Assembly: GCF_963675165.1 (NCBI RefSeq)
Contig: NC_087388.1
Location: forward strand, 4,841,047 to 4,905,046
Length of the DNA: 64,000 nucleotides
Reading direction: 5' to 3'
Source: Halichondria panicea
Taxonomy: Eukaryota; Porifera; Demospongiae; Suberitida; Halichondriidae
Made by a program: the position numbers and the translations under genes. The notes beneath the pieces were generated by a model. The model was not told the origin of the DNA and did no database searches. It was given only the letters and a program-made list of their open reading frames with translations. This document shows, in pieces, positions 46,424 through 59,423 of this stretch; the stretch's first letter is position 1; each line of letters begins with the position of its first letter.

Positions 46424-47111
46424 ATTGGAGATGATCTAGCCCATCTACTCACCTCTCAAGAAGTGCGGCAGTATGCCTTCAATATTCACCCTCACACACT
46501 CAACTCTTCCAAGGAGATCTACCAGCATGGCACTCTGAGGAAGGTACAGTGTATATACAGTACTATTGCTCAATGCACATTACTTTCATTACAGGAACAG
46601 TCTAAGGCAGTACCATTGAAAGAAGTGACGTTCAGTTTACCAAAAGGGAAACAACACTTGGAGAACTAAGAATGGCTGGCTATGTCTTCTTCATAGGTGT
46701 AAACAGAGACACCCCGATGCTTATATACAAATCAGTTTACCTAGACGGAAAGTTGGGAAGCTTGGGAGAAAGTGTGGCCTACAGAAGAGAAAATGATGAC
46801 AAGGTAAAACACAACTAACCATTGCATTGTCATCAGTCTCCTCATTGCAGATTGCATATGGACTACTATCAACCCTTTTGAAGTTTCCTGACGACACGCA
46901 GGTAGCGGTGGTGCTGCCCTACAAGAAAGTGGGACGAATGAGCGAGCAAAATTGTGAGCTGGTGGAGACAACCAATCACTTAATAAAGATTCACCCTAAT
47001 TGCCTAATCAAGACCGTGTCAATTGTACATGACTGTAACAAGAATTGCACCATCACTACCACAGCTTCAGTCACAAAAGAAAGGGAAGAGATAAACACTG
47101 ACAAGTACTAG
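46424..47111 (+). CDS. Unrecognised multi-exon gene fragment
   Basis: Three exon-like blocks. About 46424-46541: IGDDLAHLL, HPHTLNSSKEIYQH, ending in AAG before GTACAG. About 46610-46803: the frame with TIERSDVQF, RMAGYVFFIGV, YKSVYLDGKLG. Then 46850-47111: IAYGLLSTLLKFPDD, VAVVLPYKK, stop TAG at 47109-47111. The last two join in phase across a GT-AG intron (46804-46849). The join between blocks 1 and 2 is unclear: the obvious acceptor gives a frame ending at 46669, so either an alternative acceptor or a frameshift. No signal peptide or membrane segment. It sits just ahead of the integrase relic, so origin from a transposable element is possible. Confidence 0.42.
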
Positions 47112-47284
47112 CTTCTCAGTACAACACGATTACGAACACAACCAGTACTGCATTAACAAATACTGCATGAGTTCTATTTAGTTTTTACTATTTAGTTTTT
47201 ATATCTATTGTCATTACCTCTTCAAAGATCTCAAGTGTGCCAATTATTTTCTCAATTCAGTAGCTGCATGATAGGTAACACAAC

Positions 47285-47400
47285 AGCCTGTAAAGCGCCT
47301 GTTAGATATAGAACGGCCTGTAAAGCACCTGATAGAACGGCCTGTAAAGCACCTGATAGAATGGCCTGTGAAGTACCTGTTAGAACGGCCTGTTTAGTAG
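47285..47400. repeat. Minisatellite, ~24-bp unit
   Basis: About four imperfect units around GGCCTGTAAAGCACCTGATA followed by GAAC. No coding meaning is obvious. Confidence 0.8.
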
Positions 47401-47828
47401 TGTCTACCCAACGGTCCCGTATCAGGAAGTTCACAACGTCCTGTAACGGACATGTAACGGACCTGACACGCCCCGTGGATTTTTGGCTGTGTAACCACAG
47501 CAATTAATTGTGGCATAATTTTAAACACTCAGACTCCAGTTGACTTGCTCTACATTGTATTGCTGCCAGTCTTAACCCCCTAAGCAGTACCACTGAGTCT
47601 TGAAGAGCTGCATGTCAGCCTGGTTTCCCATTACAAATGGCCAATGTGAGCTGTCAGCCTGCTGTCAATGCTGATGAGGAGGACCATGTAAGTGGCCATG
47701 CACATTGATTTAGTCAATATAATAAACTTCAGCACTCAAATTAAATAATCAGTCTTGCAGCTATAATTATAATATCTACTGAGATATGCATGGAGTGATT
47801 AATTAATATAATACCCGATTTTATAGAT

Positions 47829-48095
47829 TTCTGAATCTGAAGTTGGCCCACAGCTCGATGTACCAGATCTACAACTGGAGAGTACTGAAAATCCAGATGC
47901 CCTAACAACTGTGAGCTACAGGGAATATGATAATTCACAGTATTATATTGATATCCGCAGACTGAGATAATTATAGTCCTAAGTCATTATTATAATTATA
48001 CCGGATTTTATAGAATCTGATTTCTGAATCTGAAGCTGGCCCACAGCTCGATGTACCAGATCTACAACTGGAGAGTACTGATGGCCTAATAACTG
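47829..48095 (+). repeat. Tandem duplication containing an exon-like block
   Basis: Two copies about 185 bp apart encode ISESEVGPQLDVPDLQLEST (or EAGPQ in the second). In both, TTTTATAG precedes and GTGAGCTAC follows, which would be splice sites. An upstream piece at about 47655-47688 ending before GTAAGT may be another exon. This may be a duplicated exon of the integrase-bearing gene downstream. Confidence 0.45.
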
Positions 48096-48499
48096 TGAGC
48101 TACATACACGTATAATATATACATGCATGCACATGCATGCATCATTGTATATGCAATTATAATTAGAGTACCTATACAGTACACATGCATATATACATGT
48201 ACACGTCACTACAATTCAGATATAATTATACAGGCTGTATGATGAAGTAATGTAATAATAATTATAGGAAACAAGGTTTGGAAAGAAGAGACCTGATTGT
48301 ATATCTTCTCTTCCCGAGAACGTTTATAAGACTTTGATGTCTTTAATTGACGGGACATACATACCAATGAAGGAGAGAAATAGTATAGCCAAGAAAGCTT
48401 ACTATTATCTGTATACATATACCGAAAACATCTAGGTATAACTACAGTAGAGAATCCTCTCACATCTATCTCCGAAAAAAGGATCATTTCCACTAACAA

Positions 48500-50692
48500 A
48501 AAGTAATCGTGCTAAAGAATCAAGAGAAGTCTGATTGCATTAAGTTCTTTTTCGACCGCTCAAAAGGGGATGGCGCACGAAAGCTCAGAAAGAGAATTGC
48601 AAATGTTTTTGCAAGGTGACTGAAAGAGACATTCAAGACTACATAAACAATTGTTTAAGTAATCAGGCCGCCAAAGCTAAATTTGAGAACAAAGCTCCTC
48701 TCAAACCAGTTACATCTTTGACAGTATGCATGGGAGAGAGTTTAAATCGATTTGATGAGCATGATAGATGCACCGATCACCGTTGATGGCAAGGAGTACC
48801 AGTGGATTTATCATGTATCGATGTGTGCTCACGTTATTTGTTACTTCGCCTATGCACTGTATTCTAAAGACACCGCTGTTGTGTCCGAGCAGTTACTCCA
48901 TATTTTCTTTGACTTTGGCACGCCGTCTGTCATTCAGAGTGATAGGGGTTCCGAGTTTATGGGGGCAGTAGAAAGGGTGGCTAAACTTCTACAAGTGAAG
49001 ATGGTGCATAGTAGTGTGCGACACCCTCAGTCTCAGGGGAAGGTATTATATTAATACAGTATAATTATACACATTATGCATCTGCATGCATGCATGCACT
49101 TGTATTATTATACATCCTTTTTTGAGAGATGCATATATATAATTCGGTTCTTCTTCTGACTCAGTATGATTGTAATATTATATTATTGGCTTTTATGCAC
49201 ATGCACAGGATGAAAGATCACATCGCACCCTTCGAGACAAAATGAAATTTGATTTGCTCAAAATGAGGACGGAGTGCAGTGAGGAAGTTAAATACAACTG
49301 GGTGGAGTATCTCCCTGTCTACCAGATAATCTACAACACTGGTTTTCACAAGTCCATAGGTCTGTCCATGCATAAAAATCATAATAGACAAGATGCTCAT
49401 AGAGCATTCACCCCGTGCACTGTTTTAACGTAAATTTCGTGGGCCCGGGTAAAAAATTCGTTTAACTGTAAAACGGTGATTTTCGTGAGTATAATTAACT
49501 TCATTGCATGTGTTACGGTAAGCCACGCCTATGTTTCGTGTGAACATTTTTCGTGTAAGCCAGCTTGCATTGCCCACGAAAATAACAAATATTTTACCCC
49601 ACCTGCTATATATATACTGTATACTGCAATATGATTAGTTAGAGGTCAGGGAGTGTTATATCCAACTTATGTACTTACTTAGACAATCATGTAATTCTCA
49701 CTAGACAAACTTAGACAATCATGTAGCAAAGATTAGATAAGAACATTAGTCTAGACTCATGATTGCTATGATCTAAAATGCTTATATAGACACTGTTTAT
49801 AGGAAGTTTCCACATGGTTTAGTAGTCCTCAGGGCTAGTAGAACCCTCACTACGGTTGGGATAGTACAACCAGCCCTTTGGGCTTCTAGAACTTCCTGTA
49901 GCAAACTATAATTGGGGAATGATCATGAATTGTGAACGATCGTGAAACTATAAAGCAACGATTGTCACCTTCGAAGATTGCCTATACAAGTTTCAACTAT
50001 ATATAACTAACCTGCATGCAAATACAGCGACTGTGTCATATACCAATCCTCCATGCATGAAAGAGTCTATATAGGCTCATTTTGTGTCCATGCACATGCA
50101 TGCACCACACACCTATACACACACCAATTAATCACCTACCTATACCCCTGCATGCTGTGTGCTGCGCACGCCCGAACGGGGTAATTATTGTACAGTATTT
50201 ATACATGCACTCAAGCATGCATAATTATAATATATATATGAATTTTTATCAGGTACTTTGCCATTTGAGGTATTTTTTGGGAGAATTCCTCGTTATAACT
50301 TAAATCCATGCAACGTAGCTGATACTGCACCATCTATGTCACACAGCTGAGCACAGATTCTGATTGTGATGGTGACTTTGAGACAGAAGTAAGTCTATAT
50401 AATTATGTTCTCAACATTATGAGATACCATGCAACAAAGTATATATTACAGATATCAGTTATAAAATTATACTGCTTTCTGCTATGAACTGCAGGCTGAT
50501 GACAACGCTCATAATGTTACAGTTTCTGATGCAGCTGTAAAAGAGCATTTGGCAGTTGTAAAGGAAATTCGAAAAGAAGCAGCACTGAAATCCCAAAAGA
50601 TGGATGAGCAGATGGTGAAGAAGAAGCTCAGCAAGAACCCACCTTCTACTTATAATATTGGTGATTGTGTTTTTCTTGGTATCAAAATGTAG
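48500..50692 (+). pseudogene. Intron-containing retroviral-type integrase gene, broken (Ginger/GIN-like)
   Basis: Block order is that of integrases of Ty3/Ginger/GIN type: a linker with KFENKAPLKPV, then IDLMSMIDAPI with the first catalytic Asp, IQSDRGSEF with the second, and SQGK|DERSHRTLR with the catalytic Glu. A C-terminal KNPPSTYNIGD ends at TAG 50692. Introns with consistent phase lie at 49043-49208 and 49360-50252, and probably 50389-50494. Breaks: a frame change near 48616, a TAA at 48743-48745 just before the first Asp, and a frame change near 50340. Ginger transposons and the host gene GIN1 are the known intron-bearing relatives. No terminal repeats were identified, so element or domesticated gene remains open. 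Confidence 0.75.
49660..49910. repeat. Second copy of the 8588-8835 hairpin repeat
   Basis: TAGGAAGTTTCCACATGG...GGGCTTCTAGAACTTCCT hairpin plus the flank TTAGACAATCATGTA. It lies within the long intron between integrase blocks. Confidence 0.65.
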
Positions 50693-51498
50693 CCCATTTA
50701 TCTGTAAACTTACTACAGAAATTTGAAAGCTATAGCTATTAATTTTTCAGAAGTTATTACTCTAACCAAAAGTGTACCTGAAAACCAGTAAATCATGAAA
50801 AGTAAAACACTGTGAACATATGTAAGACCCATAAAGGGATGGTCAGGATACCTAAACCATTGAACAATTATGTGATGAAGTTTAGGACCTTAGCTGTACA
50901 AGATTACTGTTTTTTTACTCTAACCGATTACCCACTATAACAATTTGCTGTTTTGATCACCACAAACCCACCACCTTATGTTTCCATGGAAATATTTTTG
51001 AGTATGTTGTAGCTTGGCCATTTACCTACACATTGGTATCAACACCATTTCTTAGAAATGTTCCAATCGAAATATATTTACATTTAAGTACAGCTACTCA
51101 GGAATTTGTGGTAATCTGCTCTCTAAGCTGGATGCACTGTACTTGTGTGTGTGCATGACTATGTTTGTGTGCAACATTCACGCATTTAATTTATTCTAAG
51201 AATTTAGATACACCCCTATTGAAGGAATAAACACCATCATGCACATGTTGCAGAGATATGCACAGGTTTCCAATATAGCATGCACAACTTCTCAATATTA
51301 TCGCTATAATAGTTATGATTGTAACAGAAAGTAGGTCTAAACTCGAGTTCTTCAAGTTAGCAAGGAACTACATCATACATGCAGGCAATCAAAGCGACCA
51401 ATAAATTTTAATTGCATGCCGCATCAAACATTTTAAGAAGACTATATATATATGGTTAGCCCATCTGATTTTTCAATCCATACCCCTCTCCCCCTCAG
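50693..51498. other. Spacer between the integrase relic and the G-alpha relic
   Basis: No exon recognised; in particular no P-loop (GAGESGKS) or other N-terminal G-alpha exon. About 50990-51130 resembles the nested element at 17388-17728. Confidence 0.5.
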
Positions 51499-52071
51499 CT
51501 ATCTAAGGTCGTTGGACCGCCTGGGTCATCCCACCTACATCTCGTCCGAGCAGGATGTGCTCAGAACAAGAGTCAAAACCACTGGTATTGTGGAGACTTT
51601 CTTCGGCCACAGAATTCTCAACTTTATGTGAGTGGATTGGTATAGATTATGTGATGGGGGTGATTAAATATTGGGCCTGTGCAATGTCTTGATTTATATC
51701 AAGGTGGCCATGCAGATTTGAGTTGATTACTATTTCTATATAATTATGTGCTTGCATTTGTTGAGTTGGAACGTGGTTAAGTTGAACTAAGGGCGTATAT
51801 AACTGCCCATGCATGCACTTGTTCACATCTGTATACTGGATACTATTTTTACAGCATCTGATATGAAGTATGCTGAGTGCATAATTATGGTATATAGTGA
51901 GTTGCACATTCCAGTAAACATAATAAGGAGTTCATTAACCCGAGGTGTGCGGGCGGACACGGGATATGTTTGTATTCTGAGTCTGTTCACCTGGATGCCA
52001 TAGCACTGCGTTTGTAGCATGGATAGCCTTAGCATGCCTTTAGTGCCATGCCTATTCCAATAGGAAGTCTA

Positions 52072-52272
52072 TAGCCTCCTTCCAGAGGAGGTCCGACAGG
52101 CGCAGTGCAGCTCAAGTAATTAGCCTCTGATTACTCTCAGCAAAAACATACGACGTGGGCGGTGCGTGGGCAGATAATTATTGTTAATTGCCTGAGCTGC
52201 ACCGCGCCTGTCGTACCTCCTCTGGCCTCCTTCACAAGGCCTCATCTTCAGTGCGGCCTGGAATCGAAGCTA
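52072..52272. mobile_element. 201-bp member of the TAGCCTC hairpin family
   Basis: Ends TAGCCTCCTTCCAGAGG and GGCCTGGAATCGAAGCTA, with a long inner inverted repeat (AGAGGAGGTCCGACAGGCGC / GCGCCTGTCGTACCTCCTCT). Flanks GGAAGTCTA (52063-52071) and GGAAGTCCA (52273-52281) match at 8 of 9 bases. Confidence 0.75.
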
Positions 52273-55200
52273 GGAAGTCCACTGCATGCTTTATCCACTG
52301 CCTGTCTGGCCTGGGCCAGGTAACTTCCATGTTTCAGCAGTTATTTTATAGATATACAGTCTAGTCATTGTAAAAAGTTGCATATACCATTATATATGGC
52401 ATTACAAAAACTGATAAACAAAATATTAAAATAGCTATCTAATCCAACATTTTAGTACTGGGATATTATCGTACGCGTCCTATAGACTGGACATAAAAGA
52501 TGTTTCCGCCGGCATTACCCCTTACACAAGTAAAAGTGGAGAGAGCAGAGAGAGTCAGTCCAGTTAACGTTGTGTCTAGAAATGGAGAGAGGCCGCGCCG
52601 GTGATGTGTACGAGAAGAGATCAGTGTCTTGCTTCTTTATATATAGTATATGTTTCCTCAAAAGTATGTCTTGGCTTCTGAGGCATATTGCTATAGGAGA
52701 AACATCTATGAAAAGTGCTATTAAAAAACAGGTACACATGTACACATTATATAATATTACACAAAAATGCCAAATTTCTACACATTGCCAGGATCACGTA
52801 CAGTTTAGCAAAAAACAATACATGTTGGTTTAGCACATAATTATCATTCCTTAGCACTTTTACACAATTTAACTTTACCTGCACATTTTGTTTATCAGCT
52901 AGCTAGAGGGGGGACAAAAGTAATTAGCAGTAGTATTCAAGACCAATAGATACAAGATAATGGGTATTATTTTTTCAGGCACAAATGTAAATGACAAAGC
53001 CTTTAGCTTTGGTTTATGCTTGGATATAGAGCAACAACTCACACACATTTCAAAGCTTACCTCTGAAGTCTCCAGTCACAGTAGGCCCTACTGTAGGGAC
53101 AAAAAGGTAAATATACCTTGAAGGTGACAGCTGAGACACTGCATGTAGACAAAGCCATACTGTCGTTTTTTGATACACACTACTTCAGTATACTAAGAAA
53201 GCTTCATAGACACTCAGAAAGATGCATATGGTATAATTATATACTGAGGAAACTTGGAAACATAAAAGGGAGGTATTTCCCGGGCATTTCGCGGACACAA
53301 TTTAGAGGCGAGGTGCGGATGTTTATTGAGGGTAGAGATAATTATAGTGTGTGTATATAAAAGCTCGCTTTATGTTATGTAGCTTTGGCATCTCCACCGA
53401 GGCATTAGCACCCGCGGTGCTTTCATTGTATAAAGATTCCTTCGGTTGAAAATACAGTATATATAAATTATCATAGCCAACATTAAAGCCTCAATTTGAG
53501 GCCGCGTGGGCATATATTTGAGTGAAATCGCTCTTCACAATTATATGCCCACTCTCCTATTAGGCCTAAATTTCTTGCATGTATTTTCACAAGGGTAATG
53601 GCTTTGAGGGTGTGACGGCCATTGTGTTCTGTGTGTCTCTGAGTGCATACGACCTCATGCTGGCCGAGGATAAAGAAATGGTGCGTGATATACGTAGTGT
53701 GTATAATATTGTTGACCTCATGCACTAAAAGCTATAAAGATTGATCACACTACTTACTGTATTGTATACTGTACATGCTGGCATACACAACATTTGTTGT
53801 ATGTTGTATACATACTATAATTAACCCGAGGCGCGCCGCGGCGCCACAGGTTAACGGCCGGTTATAGTAGTCGGTCAGTCTGTCTGTCTGTCTGTCTGTG
53901 TATTCTGAGTCTACTCACCTGGATGCGATAGCACTGTGTTTGTGCCATGGATAGCCTCAACACAACAAGGTAGTAGTTTTAAATTTGACAGATTTTGATG
54001 TTAAAGCTTCGTTGTCGAATAAAAGCGAGCAAAAGCTAAAAATCTTGGGCAGCTAGCTAACTACACACGGCCTTTATTCGAGGCACCCTACGTATTTACA
54101 GCTGAAGTGATCCTGTACCAGGAACACTGGAAAAGGGACCCTAAAATAGAAAGCTATAATTGTGTCTGACTTGCTGTCTCTGTAGCAGACTGCTACACTA
54201 CAGGAGCCATACTTCTCTGAGACTCCAAGCTTCTTTGCTGTGATCCACAGTGCATAAGACTTATGTACCACTAAAACTCAGCATCTGTTTTATTGCTCCT
54301 GGGTTACTGTGCATGCTAGACGTACAGCTCAGTCATACATCACTACATGTAGACTGCATGCACTGCATTTATATATGGTTTCTTAATCATGCCACCAGCC
54401 AGCCGAGGGTTTGCACTTTAGTGCTCTAGTTATGTCAGCAGATACTTAATTATGAACAAAATTAATGGTGCTAATAATGATTAAAATTACCAAGAGATGC
54501 CTTTATTGTTTATTGACCTCATACACTAAAGATTGATCACACTACTGTATTGTACTGTATACATGCAGGTACACACAAAATGTGTTGTATCTCTACCATG
54601 TCAGCATGCATGCAGTTACTGTCCTGAACCATCAGGATACTTGTGTTGTACAATGCTTACCCTCCTCTCCTCCTGCCCCGTTTACAGAACCGTATGACTG
54701 AGAGTATTAAACTGTTTGACTCAATCTGCAACAACCACTAGTTTGAAGAGATATCCATTATTCTCTTCCATGAACAAGAAGGATCTATTTGCTGAGAAGA
54801 TAGTCAGGCCTTCCCTGAATATACACTGGTGAGTGCATAGGTGTGTGATTCTATGAGGGTATGTGTGTGCATGCTCTGTCTTGCTGTGTTAGTAACTCCT
54901 TATTTGGTAGCTTTATCACTCAGTGAAGTCACTCTTCAAGAGTTTTGTGTTTAGAAGCCTTGTATTTTGAAAATAGAGAAGGCCACACAGAGAAAAAAGA
55001 CGTGCTGATTTAGCACAGAAAACCGTGCTAAACGAATGTCTCCAGTTTTAGCACGTTTGCACATGTGCTAAACAACCTGATGTGCTAAACTGGCACATGT
55101 GCTGAATTCTATGTGCTGAAACAGTTGTGTTGATTGTATTGTGCTAAATTAAAAAAAAATTTTTCAAACATTAGAAACAACAATACATCAATACAGTATT

Positions 55201-55439
55201 AAAATTGTGTTAAACAAACGATGAGGATATAAAAGTGAAAGGTTTTTTTAAACATAGTTAGTTAAACATAGCAAGTCTGCACTCAGTTCATTGCAATTGT
55301 AAGATACTGCCTTTGACTTCTCAGCATCACCTGCATGCGTGAAGTAGAAAAATATGTCACATAAACCCAGTAGAATTATAACCAAGTATAAGAATAATTA
55401 AAGTGCGCATAGATTAGGTACGTACATAACATCAGTCAT

Positions 55440-56415
55440 AGCATGAACAAAGTACGGTTGTTCCACCCCCCCTCTCCACTGATAGCATTCACTAGTCTGT
55501 TGACAGGAGGTGGGGTTATTCACAGCATTGCAATGTTACTATGGGGCGAAATAAGACATCACTAACGTAAGCTTTGTTGTTTAGCCCTTACAACGAGTAT
55601 TGTCGGTGGAAGACAATTTCTCAATCTGCTCTCTATACGAGATAATTGATGGGCCAGAATATTGATGCTGCTCTATAATAGCACAACAAGAACTCATTTG
55701 CATTATTATAGTCTCGCAAACTTAATTGTGCGTAAAAACTACTATAATGAGAGTTCATTAGGAAGAGTATGCAACTCCCACTAACCGTAGGAAGCATTCT
55801 GTCTAACTTACATCACAACCACATGCTGTTGTATAAACTGTAAAATCTTAAAATTAATCTGCATGAATGGATGAATAACGTTAGTGATGATTACCATTAA
55901 TTTTATTCATTGCTTTTCCTTATCAGCATTGTTATTGTTATTGTTGTATCTCAAGTGACTGTGGTTACATGCAATAGTGAGTTTGCCTCCTGTGTACAGT
56001 CTATTGGAGTAGCGTACTCTTCCTCTTGGTCCTAGTGTTATATGAATCTTTCTGTAGCTACAATTCTTTGCTTTTGGCTCATGTACTTTTTTATGCACTC
56101 GGCATTTGTCATGGATCACAGCAAAGGCTTTTCTTATTTCGCCCCATAATAATTATAAGTTTCATTGCAATGCTGGGAATAACCCCACCTCCTGTCAACA
56201 GACTAGTGAATGCTATCAGTGGAGAGGGGGGTGGAACAACCTTACTTTGTTCATGCTATGAATGGATGAATAAACGTTAGTGATGTCTTATTTCGCCCCA
56301 TAATAACATTGCAATGCTGTGAATAGCCCCACCTCCTGTCAACAGACTAGTGAATGCTATCAGTGGAGAGGGGGGTGGAACAACCGTACTTTGTTCATGC
56401 TATGAATGGATGAAT
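55440..56415. repeat. Inverted and tandem repeat inside the 4.9 kb transposon
   Basis: A ~120-bp segment (GCATTCACTAGTCTGTTGAC, TTGCAATGTTA) at 55440-55566 recurs inverted twice, at about 56145-56278 and 56285-56415, each followed by ATGAATGGATGAATAAA. Confidence 0.8.
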
Positions 56416-58241
56416 AAAATACGAAAGTTTAATTAAACTGCGTAATATATATATAATATATATAATAACTATATCAATATAATCATAATAATATATATAA
56501 TATATCAATAGAACTGTTAGCTGAATAGGAACAGCTATACAGCTGCAAGGCCGGCACAATATACTACAGGTGGCAGTATTGACAATCGTTTTGTGCACAA
56601 GGAAATTTGGGATTTCTGTAGCAGCAATTTTTAACTTGCAAAGTGGTAAATATAAAGTCCCCATTCCGTTTACATAGTAAGTGCATAATACACTGATACA
56701 GCGCAAATTAAACACTAAAAAGGACGCTCAAGATAAGAGCTTTTTTCTGTTGTTAAATTTACTTTGGCCACCCATGCAGCTATAGTAATCATGACATTTT
56801 GCAGCTTGCTAGCTTTGCTACATGTAAGTTAGCTATAGCAGTTATGCTAAGTAGTACAGTGAATGGTGCGTTCTATTTCTTGTTAGATCTATGTAGAACT
56901 ATAGGCTAAGCATAAGTTTAGCTGGGTATAACCATAATTATTATAATTATGTTACTAGAGGATTGTCGCTTTGCATTCATAAACACAGCACACCACATTT
57001 GTAAAGTGCAATGGTATATAGCAACGGTACAGTAAAATACGCTTTTAATACAGTATCAAAACGGAAACGCTTTAAACGTACTACGTAAACGGAATGGGAT
57101 AATTTATTATATTGACCGCTATATACGTATATAGGCAGATAACTATACTTGAAAGGGAACTATACTTGAGAGGGGCTTTAAGTCAAAGTATGGTATACTG
57201 TTGCAATTGTTTTTTTGGGCGAAGCCACTATACCATTAAATTAAAACATTGTGGCAATACAGCAGCATAATAATACATACCTCTAATTGTGTCGATACTT
57301 ACAGTGGTCTGGTCATACAAGGGTGTCCAGTATAATGCTCTCTCCAACACGTGTCACTTTCAACATCATCCTGCAATATGTTTTTTCACATCAATTCTTA
57401 CAACAATAATTATAGTACCTTCAAAAAAGTACGACCACCATTTTGAAAGAACTTTAGATGTGAGAGGGAATTAGGGGAAATTTTGCGAATGGCGTGGTTT
57501 CCCTCTGGGCAGTTGGCGTCTCACAACTATAATGTACACGTGAAAAGCAGTAGATCTAGTATGTGCAATAATTATAAATGTACAATGTACAATATAATTA
57601 TATTGACACATAGCATCAAGTATATGTACAGCATATAGCTAAGTACCTAGTCTAGCTACGATACTCGAGGTGACTAGGATTGTCTCTTTGTTTGTTTTTT
57701 TGCAAAACGTATACTTGCAACGTGCAACGGTAAATTGCAACGCTTTTAATACAGTGTAAACGTACTGGCGTACTACATAAACGGAGCTTATATTGACCGC
57801 TTACTGCATCTATACAATAAAAGTGCAACGTACGCTATGACAAGTACAGTCGAAAGCGGCAGTGGTTCTTGGTCAGACATGCATGCAATGAAACTAAGTT
57901 TTATGTGTTAACGAATAGCTATAGCGCTCCGGACATTCACCGGGACCAGAGTAGTCTCACAGTAAAGAAGCCAGAACTCAAGCGTGACTGTATAAGTGCG
58001 CATTTGATGTATCAAGCTTCAAAATGAAACTGTATTTAGCTAGCTTCAATGCATGTGTACAAGGTTTAATTTATACTTCTTAGCTTTTACCCAACTAAGC
58101 TTTTTACCATTTGAAAATCTGTCAAAACAAATCACTTTTTTTGCTGAGGCTATCTATCCTAGCTAGCTGTAAACGCAGTGCCATGGCATCCAAGTGAAAA
58201 TACACACACAAACAAACACACTTACTATACCGTCTTTCTTC

Positions 58242-58519
58242 TAATTACAGCGCCGCTAAAGATTTTCAGTGGCACACAAATAGAACAAGAAAACCATAAT
58301 TCCAGTTTGGCACTTATAATAATTATTATTTAGAGTGGTGCTTAGCAACGTAGAGTACTATAGTATAGCTGTTTCCACGAGGCTATCAGATCAGTTGTAC
58401 ATGTAGCCTCGAATTAAGGATGCGTTATTTCTAATTATGTAAGCGCTAGCAACTTGGCGCTTAATTGGATAATTTATTTTGTGAATTTTGGCCCTTCAAT
58501 TAGAGTGGCGCTGTAATTA
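58242..58519. mobile_element. 278-bp MITE with TAATTACAGCGCC ends
   Basis: TAATTACAGCGCCGCT at the left is inverted at the right as AGTGGCGCTGTAATTA. It lies inside the 4.9 kb transposon, directly before the dispersed repeat at 58520. Confidence 0.75.
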
Positions 58520-59073
58520 TGCCTCGCGGTGCGCATGCGCAAGCGAGGTATACGGTAGTGTGTTTGTGTGTGTGTGTGTGTGTGTAGACTATTTCAGCTG
58601 CTCAAGGAAGTGCAAGTAAGAGTTTCTATAGGCTTCTAGTCATGTTTTCTTGGCTTGCTATTGCAAAATAAAGCTTCGTTCTCGAGTTATGCCTAGTTTT
58701 GCTTACTTGGAATGCCATTGCAGCCTTTTCAGAAGAGTCTGTAGCAAAACTCGTTCACTGAGTGTTGCTACTCTACTTAGTAGTTAGTTCTGCACTAGAA
58801 CGCTAACTATTGATAGCTGCAAGAGTGAGAAGAGAGCTGCGAGGCTCTGCTGACTTGCAGCCATTAATTTTAGACTTGAACTTTAGGCATCAATCGTTTT
58901 TAACAACAATCATGGGTCGATCACTACCCACTACTTGAGTTTCCCTGCAATTGCATGCGCAGCAAAATAATTATCATCAATCAATGTGTGTATAAAAGCT
59001 AGCTATTAGTAGTTTTATGTTATGTAGCTTTGGCACCTCCACCGAGGCATCAGCACCCGCGGTGCTTTCATGA
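58520..59073 (+). repeat. Most complete copy of the GCCTCG dispersed repeat
   Basis: Begins GCCTCGCGGTGCGCATGCGC, has a GT microsatellite (58558-58586), and ends CCACCGAGGCATCAGCACCC. The reverse-orientation copy is at 30937-31510; fragments occur throughout the window. Confidence 0.75.
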
Positions 59074-59212
59074 GAAGAAGTAAATAACTCACTTATTGTG
59101 CTATGAAACTTGGGCAATATAAGCTTCAATTGGTCTCCACTTTGTTGAGCCCCATTCAACCTTTTACTTGCTTGTCCTTCCTGCATAATTATTATATTGT
59201 AGAGTTATTATA

Positions 59213-59423
59213 CAGGGTGTCATACAGGATTTTAAAGTAGAGGGGGGAAATATAAGGCATTCTTTTAAAAAAAGTCAACTGCATGTTATTTCAATACCCT
59301 GGTTAGTATACAGGCTATGGATACTCAGTCATACACCATTACTAATACCTGAATGCAAATCATAGGGGGGGGGGGGGTTGGAGCCAGAGGGGATACTCCC
59401 CCTATGTACTGTATGACACCCTG
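59213..59423. mobile_element. TA-flanked MITE with CAGGGTGTCATACAG ends
   Basis: CAGGGTGTCATACAG and CTGTATGACACCCTG are inverted ends with TA at the left flank. It has a run of 12 G at about 59367. A second right end lies at 59447-59465 and a diverged copy at about 60724-60900. Confidence 0.7.

Noticed and set aside
56395-56715. 106-codon minus-strand ORF
   Set aside because: Crosses AT-rich TATATAATA repeats and the tandem repeat of the 4.9 kb transposon; looks like chance.
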